Positions 1 to 12,100 of a stretch of 64,000 nt of DNA are shown piece by piece. Both the position numbers and the translations under genes were made by a program. The DNA lies in the NCBI GenBank assembly GCA_000934455.1, contig KN882213.1, positions 281,837 through 345,836 of the forward strand. The letters run 5' to 3'. A model generated the notes under the pieces. The model was given only the letters and a program-made list of their open reading frames with translations. It was not told where the DNA came from and made no database searches. The stretch comes from Apostichopus parvimensis. Its lineage: Eukaryota > Echinodermata > Holothuroidea > Aspidochirotida > Stichopodidae. Position 1 is the first letter of the stretch. Each line of letters starts with the position of its first letter.

Positions 1-2136
1 GCCTTATTTTCAATGAAATGCAGCATATATTTGTTTAATGCAGCTTCTCTGTTATTCCCATCCATCCATAAATATACACGTACATGCATTGCATACATAC
101 ATATATACACACATATACATACACAAATGCATACACACATACACCATGCAGGTAAAACTGTTTTTACCTCCATGCATACACATACTGGTAGGTATAAATT
201 ATCCTATTCGTCAAACCCACTCTTTTTATTATTTATAACTATAGTTCTAATAAAAGGCAAAGGCCATGGCATATCGTGAACTTAAAATTATCGAAATAAA
301 ACGTTAACCTTCCTTTCCTATGTGAGAGAACGCAACGTGATAGGAATGATTACGTAATATCATCTTTGATCGGCCCTCTCGATGTTCCCCGCAAAAGTGG
401 AGACGTTCAATTGGTTGTCTTTTTTCTACCACAGACATCCGCACGATTATTTGATATCGTAAATTTTCAGTTGTAGTTGCATACACATATACGTATACGT
501 TTGTTAGACCACCAACGTATTTATACCCTGACAAGGTCAGACTGCTCATGCACGGATGCACAAAACGCCAAATCGTAAAGCCGAAGTTGCGAAAAAGTTC
601 GAAACGCCTAAACAATAATTTGATGAAAATGACGAGACCAAGAAATTGGTGGGTGGTAGAGGAAGACTCAAGATTTGACTTATATCGGACTCGTCCGGAC
701 TCTACTTTTGGAACCAAAGAGCCCTTGTCACCAATTACAAGATTCGAAATATACCAGCCGCTCCCAAACAGCATTAAGGTGAGGAACATTTTTGGACTTA
801 TTTCCGTATAATGAAATATATTTTGTGTTAAGAATAACCAAGTGAAGTTTTTGGTTCATGCATGTATATGGCAATGCTTTTACTATAAATTGAAAGTGCA
901 TAGCCAATCGCCCACATCATAGCACGCTATAATTGGTACGCGTTTAAAAAAGTACTTTCCTGGAGGTATTTACTCTCCATTTGTTCTCAAATATTCTAAA
1001 TGAACACACAAAGCCATTCATACCATGGAAGTGATACATCCCATGTTCTTACACTACTTGCAAGTACAACTTTCTCAGGCAAACCATTCCATAACCCTCT
1101 GAGAAGAAAAAAAGAGTTTTGGTAAATATATGGTACTTATTTAACTTCTGGAGTTTAAGACATTGATCTCTGGTAATTCTGCTTGGCAAACCTGAAAAGG
1201 TCAGTGAAGGATAGAATGTCTAAACCATAACATTCTTGAAAACCCGAATCAAGTCACCGCGTAATTAACCGACTTTTAACCTCCAGTGTGGTGGGTTAAC
1301 TGTCAGAATGCACATTATCATTGTTTTTTATCTTCACACAGAACTAACATCAACAGTGAATACTATTGTTCTCTGACTCGAGTCAAAGGACGCTTCAACC
1401 GCAGTGTGCTAATGTAACTGCAAAGCGTAACTTATTTGTGACTGCAGATGTCCAACCGCAGTGTAGACAAGCGTTTAACTTTATGCCTTGAATTCGAACT
1501 TCTTCATGACTTCGTCATATTTTGTGTATCTTTTTTACTATTTTTAAGTAGTTCATGCAAACACATAATGAACACCCTATACATTGCTCTAGACTGACTT
1601 TAGTTGGCGAATAAACCGTCGGTGTCATGTAGTGTGGCTTGTCTACAACCCAAACTGATGAGAGAAGATATTTCAATAAATTCTGACTTGATTGTGAGTG
1701 AAAGAATGCTACTTGAAGCAAGTACAATAACAAGCAAAGCTGCAGACAGCCATTTAACGAGTGACACTCCTGACGGTTTCTACTACTACAATCTGTTTCT
1801 GTGACATTTTCCGACGAACAAGAAAACGGCGACCACAGTCGCGTAGTAACATACAAGTGCTACTTCCTTAAGCTTATATTATGTACGTACGTGAATTTGA
1901 CATAAAACTTGACACTACATGATGTGAGTTAGTATTAAACGTTAGGCCTATTTGAAGTTGATTCAATGACTATGATTTTCCGGCATTTTAAATTTGCTTT
2001 TGCTCTCGACAATTGACGGTACGGTTAAAGGCAGGAGCCCGGGAAGAAAAGAAAAGAGGCCTATACGGGCTCTAACTTAGGCCGTAGGTAGCGTGCACAC
2101 TATTTCTAAATTCTAGACTGAAGTCTGTGTAGGCTA
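1..2136. other. Left flank, no supported gene
   Basis: I see no recognisable gene here. Overlapping open frames on both strands around 300-830 encode no family I know. A plus-strand stretch ending in ...AACAGCATTAAG before a GTGAGG donor-like site near 780 could be an exon but has no other support. The rest is AT-rich sequence with scattered short repeats. Confidence 0.5.
60..165. repeat. CA/TA-rich microsatellite
   Basis: Imperfect alternation of CATACA, TATACACA and CACACATA units, a simple sequence repeat. The open frame across it is composed of His/Thr/Tyr codons that come from the repeat and is not coding. Confidence 0.85.
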
Positions 2137-2420
2137 CACTCTTAAAAAATATTGGGCAAAATGTTACCCAACTTTTACCCAACGTTGGGTCCGTATACCA
2201 CCACACCAACATCTGGGCAAAGTGTGCCCATTGTTTGAGCAAAAGTATTCACCCATTTCTTGGGCATAAATTTGCCCTTTTCTGGGTAGTTTATTTTGAC
2301 CCCTTGTTGGGCATTATGTTTTATACAGTTGTTGGTTAAACTTGTTTACTCAACTAAGGGATAATCGCTACCCAAACGTTGCTTGGTGGTATATGAGCCC
2401 AACATTGGGTAAATGTTGGG
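2137..2420. repeat. Left terminal inverted repeat and subterminal array of element 1
   Basis: Begins CACTCTTAAAAA. The following 280 bp contains many copies of TTGGGC, GCCCAA, TTACCCA and GTTGGGTA in both orientations. In plant En/Spm, short subterminal repeats of this kind are bound by TnpA. By analogy these could be binding sites for the SAM-domain protein, which is inference. Confidence 0.75.
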
Positions 2421-3191
2421 TATCCTGGACTCATTTAAACAAATGAACACAAAAAGAAAATGTCTTTATTTTCAATCAGCTTTTTATTAACTCATACTTT
2501 TAATTACATAGTAAGCTTGACAGGATTTATTTAAAATCATAAGTCTTTGTTTTGAAATGAAACTTTAAACAACATCACAAGAGTTAGTAAGCAAATGATG
2601 ACCCATCATTTCACAAATAAGCCATCAGTATATAATTTGAGCAACTCCTCACAAAATAAAAAATGGAAGAAAATCATTAGTCACAATATCTGAGAGCATA
2701 AAATATCCTTGATATTCTTATCCAAACAGGTATGATTAGACCTCACACTATCAACACAACTACAAAAGATGTCAACAATCTTAAGGCATATAAAAAGTTC
2801 ACTCTTGGCCAGGGACATCCACTTTCAATTCACTTTAAAACACTACTCCCCTTTTAAAGTAAAGAAGCTATAAATGAATGAACGGTAGCAAATGGTATGG
2901 TTAGAATTTCTTTAGGATACCAAAACCATACACACTCACTTTGAATAAACTCTGATGCACCCTTACATTTAAGTTGGTATTTGATATCCAATACATCACA
3001 AGACTTAAATGTTGTTTGGTTTCTACCCATCCTAGCAGAGTATCAAAACAATGAACTGTGAAAGGTCATTGTTAAAGATTGCTTATCTAAGTTCCTCTTT
3101 AACATTTCAAAAATAAATTTGGGTCTGGACTATTCTTTTAAGCGAAAAAGTACAATCAAAGAAACATAAATATACGGTTACACTGATCCCA
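2421..3191. other. 3' non-coding part of element 1
   Basis: AT-rich sequence between the subterminal array and the stop codon of gene B. Apart from a partial copy of the terminal exon at 2925-3012 I see nothing coding. Confidence 0.5.
2925..3012 (-). repeat. Partial second copy of gene B terminal exon
   Basis: This 88-bp stretch resembles 3247-3336 of the terminal exon. In translation it gives VLDIKYQLKCKGASEFIQSE against VLDIEYQLKCKGAWEFIQSE in the real exon. It lies about 320 bp farther downstream and has no visible splice acceptor, so it looks like a local duplication of the 3' end of the gene. Confidence 0.7.
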
Positions 3192-6100
3192 TCACTTTGC
3201 CGCCACAAAAGCTCTGAAGGAACTGAGACCACTGCCTCTTATGTCACAAAGTCCATACACCTCACTTTGAATAAACTCCCATGCACCCTTACATTTGAGT
3301 TGATATTCGATATCCAATACATAATGAGACTTAAAACATAAGTCAACAGCTGCTGCGGTAAGTGAGCTCTGGGGGATGGGCTTCCGTTCAATTATAACAA
3401 ATGCTTGCGTTGGCTTATACCGCTCTAAGCCGAGTGCAAGAACAAAAAGTTGCGGACGGTGTTCATTTGAAATAGTTTGGCAATACATTGCCAAACTGGT
3501 AACCATCTGCAATTTAAAGAAAGGGGAAAATTGTTTCATTTTTCAAAACCAGCATTAAAGAGGATGGTATAAAGAATGAGGAGAAAGCTATGATAATCCT
3601 TTAAGAAGTGGGACTGAATGTGGAAAAGAGTTACAGTAATAGTTTTGCAATTATCAATTAAAATAGAAATAATAGTCTTCTTAATTTGTCAAGAAAACCT
3701 TAGAAAAATGCTTTACAGCAAGGTAAGGTGGTACATCATTGGTGAACAGTATTAGGTCATACATTAAAAACTATATATAATGTCATGAATGTTCTTAAAT
3801 TAATTTAATAATAACCAGGGGCGTCGATTTTGCTTTTTGAGGTGGGGGGACACTTCCTAACTCGGCAGATGTGGGGAGGGGTCTAAGGGGAGGGTGTGTC
3901 CCCCTCCTCTAATAAACGAGAGCTTACACCCAAAATGGTGCCATATTAGTGTCCTCCCACTCAAAAAACTAAGGGGGACGTGTCCCGTCTCCCCAAATCC
4001 ACACCCACCATAATAATTTCACACTGCAAGCTTACCAAACTGGGAAATTTCAATATTCTATCCATTATATATATGACTTCAAGTGGGCTACTTTAATTCT
4101 TCTACCCTGAGCCACACATTGTTTGATGGTTTTGTGTGCTTCTGCAAAATATATTTTACATTTTCTCAATTATCTGCATGTAACCAAGAAGAAAAGCTTC
4201 ATGACCTTCTGTAAAAACAATCAAGACTTATGCTTATCTATAGAACAGTGACTGGTACAATACACTTCACACAAGACTTGTGCACTGCTAGATTAAATAC
4301 TATTCCACTTTGCCACAAATACGTAAACATCATTATAACTCACAGGTTGGAAATCAATGAAGGCATTCACCGAATCAAGCAGTGTACATTTGTCTTTCTT
4401 TCCACTTCGGAAACGGAACAGCACTGGCAAGAGGTAAAAGGCAATGTTCTTTTTCTCAGCTGAAAGAAAAGCAAAGAATAATATCAAGATATAAATTCAA
4501 TAACATTAACAAGTTTTTGAATCAAGACAAGCCTTAAAAACTTTGCCACTGATTTTTTTCTATGTTGAAGTCCTGATCTGTTAAATAAAACCTAAGAATA
4601 TAATATCATCATTCCATATACCCCACTAATGAAACTCTTGACCTAATCCCATAACATTGTACTGTATATTATTTTATGACATTTTCAGGTGATGACAGTT
4701 CTTCACGAGTCATGAAAACAATATTTAAAAGCAATTTGTTATCTTTTGGTTACAGACAGGCTTTGCAAACAAGAATACAAAATAGCAAAGCACTTGAAAG
4801 CAGTATTAAGTACTGTCAGTACTTATGCTATTATGCCTTGCTGGATTATTTCCTTAAATTATCTGCAGAAAAAGAATAATTTATACCAGCAGAAAGATTC
4901 TGAGGTATTCCAGGGAGAACTTTTTCCCAACCACATTTCATCTTATCAGCAAAGAGAATAACATCTTCTGCCAGTTCATCCCATTTCTCCAGCATCTTTG
5001 GGGCAGCTTGTGGCATCAGTACTTGAAAATCCTGGTCAATCTGAAAGAAGCCGAATCCAACCAAAATGGTGCCATGGGGGTTATATAAATTCTCCCTAAA
5101 GGGATATTACAGTGGCATATTACAGGAAAGACAAAAGTATTCCACACTGCTAGGTGAAAACACCAATCTCAATATCTTGATTCTAACTCTAGATACGGAT
5201 GTTTAAATAATATATATGCCAGATAAAGCTTGTGCTTCTTCAGGATATGGTTCACAGTAGGGGGTCTGTGATGTGGTCATATGGCAAATGTCTTTCAAAA
5301 ACTTTACTTCCCTTTTATAATCTTGTGTCCCTGAAATATAATAGTATTGTCAATGTACTCAGAATTCATAGCTTCATCAAAATGCAATTCATTTAAGAAT
5401 ATCATTTTCTTTTGTGGATAAATGAACCTTATATTATAAACAAAAACAAAGATATTTTCAAATCATTTGTCTTGATGACATCACTCACTCTGCTATTGCC
5501 AGATGCATTAATAAATTCACAAAATTTAACAAAATAACTTCTTTGCAAATAAGCATGCCATCAGGATGCAGTTTTCATCTACAAGTGCAGAAAATTTACA
5601 GTATTTTTTATGAAGCAGTAAACTTTGACCAGCGGAATATCCAAAGGAATAAACTGTTGGCCTGAAGAGCCAGTGTAATGTATTGACTTAAAAGTATGAC
5701 ACAAATCTTAAGGCAGATAACTTCAAAGATTGTGTTTAGTCATAAATAAATAAGACACAAAAGACTACGAAAATATTGTCAAACAGTTACCATTCCTGGG
5801 TCTAGCAGTCTTGGGTATTCATCCAAAATGGATTTTATGTTGAACTTCTTGTCTCCTTTAATAAAGTCTGCACGTACATGAACCGTGTCCTTCATGTAAC
5901 TTTTCACTGTTTCCTCTGGAGAGATGTTTTCTTTTAACCAGTTCACCTTTTCTGTCAAGCTTTCAGACTGGCCAATTGCATCAATTTCTAATAAAACAGA
6001 CATAAAGAACCTAAGAATCAGAATATTTCTTGAGTAATTAAACAAGAAAAATTTACCCTCTACAATATACACCTACTCCCATGTGAATATGGAGCCCTAA

Positions 6101-9100
6101 CACTTCAACTTGAGTAAACTTAAGACGGGGAAGGAGTTCCTTCCATGAATTTGAAGCTTATACAAAGTTTGAGCACCAACTGATGGTAGATGTTGCTCAA
6201 AGCATATAAATTAGTACCATATTTGATACCCCGACTTTGAGCTTTGAATTCCAATCATTTAATTCCTATGAAGCCTTAGTTATACCTTTCTAGGCTGTGC
6301 AATGACCAAAAGGAGGGGTTTAATTTTAATTTCATGAAGGCATACCTGGCTCGATTTATCAATGAGTATTCAATTTGCTACACTAACTATGAATATAATT
6401 TCAAGTTGAAATATAATTGTCAATTAATTGTCCATAATAATTATCCTATGTTCAATGCACTCATTTTTGCGAAATGACAAAGAACATGCACACATCATAT
6501 GGAAACAAAAGCTACATTAGTTTAGTGTTCAGTGAATTGGTCCATTGCCTTGTGATATACTATCTTCGGGTACATAGTAGCAAAACCTATTATGCACTTG
6601 TCAATTGTACGACTCACCTCTACAACCCTAGACATGGTCAATCATTGTACAACCTTTGTGAGTCATGAAAATGCCTAAATTGACACACCCTTCAGTCACT
6701 ATATTGACTGACATTTCATGTAAAATGACACACCCATCAGTAACAATATTGTTACACAATTTTGTGTTTAAGTTATTGGCCATCTCCAGTAAAGTGACCA
6801 ACCCTTGAGTCACTCCTGTGACTTACAATCTAGTTACAGTGATGCACATGCGAGTCACTTTTTTAGTGTCAATGACCCACATTTGAGTGACCATGCCAGG
6901 GGTAGTAAGGGTGAGTCATACAATTGAATGAGTCTTTCAGTATTGAAAAAAAACAACCATTCTGAGCCTTCTGTCACATATTCTTTAATACATAACTTAC
7001 GTGTTACTTTCCTTGCCAAATCTTATGTTTTTATTGTAAGGAAGCATACCTTTCTGTTCCTTCGAGCTCTCATCTCTTTGTACTTGTTGTGCTGGTGTTG
7101 ATGACTTATCGTTATCATTGCTCTTGCTTTTCTTCCTCACATAGCGAAGGTGATCCTCCAACCATCCACAGGCAGGCCTTTTATGTGCTCCTTTTGAGTA
7201 AAAAGCTTCCTAGAGTGAGGAAAACACAGAAATATACGTACTACCTTTTCTATTGTAGTAAAAAACAAACAAATGCACCACATTCTTTGGGTTTGCTGTA
7301 TTACATAATCACGCTTGCATTGATTATACCACACACTGACCATCTTGAATGATGCCATATGTTGTAACCTTCATAGAAGCTAACATCCTTACTACAGTGA
7401 GTGAATGGATGAACAAGCTGCATACTCGACATACCAAAAGGTTTATAGCTTCCTAGCTACCATATATTTCCTTATCGCATATATGGGTAAAACTGTAACT
7501 ACAATTATGACAAGTTTAATAACCATTAAAGTGCACATGCATATTGTGAGATATACAGCATGGATTGGGCTTGCAGGGCTTTTACTTACACATCCATTTC
7601 CTCTGGGATCTTTCAAGCAAGGAAATGCAGTGATGACTGACTGCGCAAGTGCTTCCTTGAGTACAGCATTAGGTCTGCGACAAAATCAAACAAAATTTCC
7701 AACTTGATTGTCAGTCACACTATAATAACATCCGGCCTGTTTAGAATATGATTACTTAAAACATGGTTCACCATGAGCCTTTCTTCATAGCTTGTTGATT
7801 GTAAATGCTATACAATTTTTCTGGGATGAGTAATCAATATAAAGACATTTGGCCAAGCATTGGGTAACATGTATTGCTAATATTCCAGCCTGCTTCTGTT
7901 CCAATGGACAGTAGATTCTTGTCGTGCAAGTTTGCTCGGTCAACTAGTCATAATTCTTATTAAGAATTGATATCAGTTTGGTATTGTTTAGTTACAGTAA
8001 GGATATAGTGCATCGGTTGTGTTGTTCTCATATCAGATAAATGGGACTTGCTTACTTCGGTCCATGCACTTCAATCAGGTGGGCTACACATGCATTAACC
8101 AGAATCCTTCGATTGGCTGGTGTACAAATTTTGTTTGTATCAATGTCCTTTGTAACTTTGCCACCCAATGGGTGTTTTCTGAGAATGGTACGGACATCCT
8201 GCAATCAATCAACAGAAGAAAAAGGTTGAGCTATAAATAAAGCAGCATAGGAATTACCAACATTTTGTCCTTGTGGTACAGTAATGTGCTACTAATTCAC
8301 TGAAAATGAAATAATCACTCCCTTTAATGCATGTTTCAGATAGTCAACATTTCCATTTGCATTGTGTGCTGTGTCATGTTTGAGACAAAATACCAGATTT
8401 ATCTCCTTTTCATTTCAGTTTAACTGCTGAGATGATACTTTGACTATGTCTAGTTCATTACAATATGATTTACCTGAAATTTTTTTGGCAAGACTTGTAA
8501 AGGTAACTGATCCAAATCCAATCTTCTGTATATATCTGATACTCTCATGTCTGTAAACCAGGGATGTTTTATACCAGCAGTTTGGAAGTACAAACCTGTT
8601 TGCACCGCTTATGACTGGCCAAAATAAAGCTAGTTATGTAATTAAAATGCTTTTGAACATTAGCGTTTGAGCATGCACAAGTGCTCCCTTTCTCGTATTT
8701 CACTTGTTGAACCGTTTGCAAGACCTACCTCTTGAGGTAAATAAACATAAATTGTAGCAATGAAAACTAAATGTTGACCTTGGTAAAAGTACATGTGTTT
8801 TAATTAAAGGCAAGACATTGTAATTGAAATTTAATTACAGTGTACTTACAAATGAGAAACAATTCTCTCGCTTCAGCATAGGGATACTAGGACTCGCCTT
8901 AGTAGCAACAGGTAGGCTCTCATCAGATGATAAAATAATATCTGTACTAGTACTGTCCTCAGAGTCAGATGCTGGACAAAATACAGGTCCAGGTGGAAAT
9001 CTACATGTAGATCTTGATGATTCTCCTCCAAACTGTAAAAAAGCACAACAACAGAAAAACATTTATTGCAACCTGCAAACAATCCATTGTTACTCAATAT

Positions 9101-12100
9101 TATCTTTATAGCATAACAATCTCAGGCTGACCAATGTTCAAATTCTATTTTGTAGTATTCACTCCAAATAACAACAGAGTCCTTGTGGAGATACCGTAGC
9201 TCACTGTAAAAGAAGATGGCTCAAGTTCTCGCCAAATTGAAATTACTGAAATGAAAATCATGGAATAACCATACTGAAATATACTAAGAAAGATGGGATG
9301 ACTGTACCTTCTGTATCTTAAAGGAGATGATTTCTTGTAGATATGTAAAATACACCTTCTTCAGCAGAGTGGGACTGTGCAACATTCAGTGGCCGGAAAT
9401 CCAGCAAGTTATGTGGCTCCACAACAACCCTTAATGTTGCAGATGGTCTAACAGCAAAGGCATGGTAGTGTCTTTCAAACACAATAGTCTCCCATGGTTG
9501 AACAACAAAAAACAGATGTCCATTTGCCACGATCACAACTTCAATTTGAGCAAATTTAGGGTAATCGTCCTCAGTGTCTGGCAAAACTACCATAGAACCT
9601 GGTCGGAACTGGTAACCATATACTATAACATGGCTGCTGACTGCAACTTTATCTGCACCCTCTAAGTCCAGATGCTGAATTTCCCCTTCACTCAAGTGAA
9701 GAATTGTAATCGGCTCAATTGACTGACCATAGACTTCAAAATCTTTCTCCTCCAGATGACTTCTCACCATCAATTTGTAACTTTGACACATCTGATGCTT
9801 TCTTGCCAAGGTGTGAGCTATGTTCTGAAAATTGTTACATACTCTTGCATAATTTTTCAGCGGTTTATGCTTCCCTTCAAAACGCATTGAAGAATACTGA
9901 GACAATGAACCAAGTGATCTGATAATCCTAGGGTTCTGTACCATAAAATGCTGTTTTGAGGTAAGATGCTGTTGTGGGTATTCAGAGAGAAAAAGCCTGT
10001 GGTGGTTTTTTATTACACTTTGTAGGAAATAAGTTCCACATTCAGTCACAGATGGAAAACAAATAATCTTTACTGCATCTAGTAGCAATAGCAAAACTTC
10101 CCAAACATTACTTTCCTTTGGCACTTTATCTCCTAAAATTAGCGTTATGTTGTAAAACAGTGTCATCATTTGCGCTGCCTTTGTCCACTTGCTCCACTTG
10201 GATTTTTTATGGCAGACGATAAGATAGGACCTGGTCGATTCTTTTGATCTACAAACCCATATTCAAATGAAGCTATTCTACTGTTGATGTCATCCAATGT
10301 GAAGCAGCCTTGTGTTATCAATGATCCAAGGACAAGTTTTAGCTCCTTAGGAATGACACCTTCAAACAAATCATGCATGATATCCGCGGTCATATTGTCT
10401 ATGATGTGATAGTAACTCAGATTATTAAGAAAACTACAATGCCACACCCCTGTTTCTGATGGATTTGCTATTTGCAAATCTTCCTTAAAATTTTTTTTAG
10501 TCCTTAGCAGAGAAATATCTTCATCAATTGTATTTTGTGAGACAGTCTTATGAGACTTACAAAACCTGCAATAATAGTTTGCTGAGAAGCTACCTGAAAA
10601 GCCAAGCAGTGGATTTAGAGCTACGTTATCTCCAACAAACTGAAATAATCGTGGATATACCTTTCCTTGAAAGTCTGGGCAATCAAGCACTAATCCTTCC
10701 AGAGACAATGCATTGAAATCTTTAACAATATTCATAAAAATACTTTCAATACCATATTTTTTCATTATGTTAGACTTTGCAATAGCCACCACATGAATAT
10801 TTTCCAGATGAACTTGGTATTTCATGGGAAGGCTCAAAATAGTCATGTAGATCCCTGTGACTTTATGAACACCTTTCTGCGAACCTAAAGGATTTGCAGT
10901 TTAAAATTCATCTGATTAAAGGAGCAGGGGCATAGATAGTTTCTTTTCATTCCTCCAGAGCAGGGGGATAGATAGTTTCTTTTCATTCCTCCAACTAGTT
11001 TTGTAAAATGATCCATCTCTGTAAGTAGAAAGGACAATTGCATCTGCCTCCTTCTCTTTTAAAATGGTAGGTTTTACCCCAGGAAGTTGCAAGTGTAACT
11101 TCAAGGTATGTTTTAAAGGTACATATTGGAATGTTTCCTTACTCTGTAACTGGAGGGCTAATCCAGTTTCTCTATCAACAGATGGCACCATGGCATAACC
11201 CAAAAATTGTTCTTCCGGTGTGACAAATGCTCCATGCTTGGTGAAGTAATCTTTCCTCTGGTGCTCAGTCATTAGACCATCAAATGGTATCAATACCGTT
11301 TGCAGGTCTTGTAGCATTTGCTGAAGAATATCTTGTCCTTTGTTGCCAATATCTCTTGCTTCTTCTTTGAAATTTAGGATTTTATTGCTAAAGATATTTA
11401 TTAGAGAATTTGTTATCACTGCAACATCTTTCATAACATTATCAATAAATGAATCAGGAATGGATGCATTCAGCTTGAGCTTTGCTACAAACATGACAAT
11501 AGACTCTCTAATGTCTGCAAATGATAAGGATGTTGCTGCTTCATCTGCCCCCTCTATTTCCATCGCATCATCCCCTTCGTCACCAGCAGGATGCACCTGT
11601 TGCACGGCATTATTTCCCTCAACCTGTTCATGTTCACGATTGCGCACTAAGCCTATATTTGCATGTTTTCTTGTGAGATGTCTTTTGAAACTGGACAATC
11701 TCAAGAAGATACTTTGACATCCATCCTGGCTACAAATAATTCTTGTGTGAGTTCCTTCATGAATGCAGTGTCTATACTTCAGATGAAGGCAAAACTGTTT
11801 TATAGAACCATCTATTTCATGGAGGCATTTTAAACATTTAAACATATTGACTGTGTGGCTAAAACACTTCAGATTTCCATTGCTGCATGAATCGGAGCCG
11901 AAGGCCTATTTGAGGGATAAGCTCTTTTATTGATTCCTTGTCTAGTAACTTGAGGGCTCTATCATCAATGTTGTTTTCTGTCAAAATGAAAAAGGTAATG
12001 AAGATATATTTCAGCACTGACAAAGAAACCTTAATCTGTTAAATGTAGTATACATGATCTTTGCACATATGGGTGTGGGGGTTGGTTAGCCAACAACTGA

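Noticed and set aside
304-811. 161-codon minus and 87-codon plus open frames overlapping each other
   Set aside because: No recognisable domain, mutual overlap, no splice structure that I could confirm.
11340-11717. 125-codon plus-strand open frame
   Set aside because: Antisense shadow of gene A in element 1.
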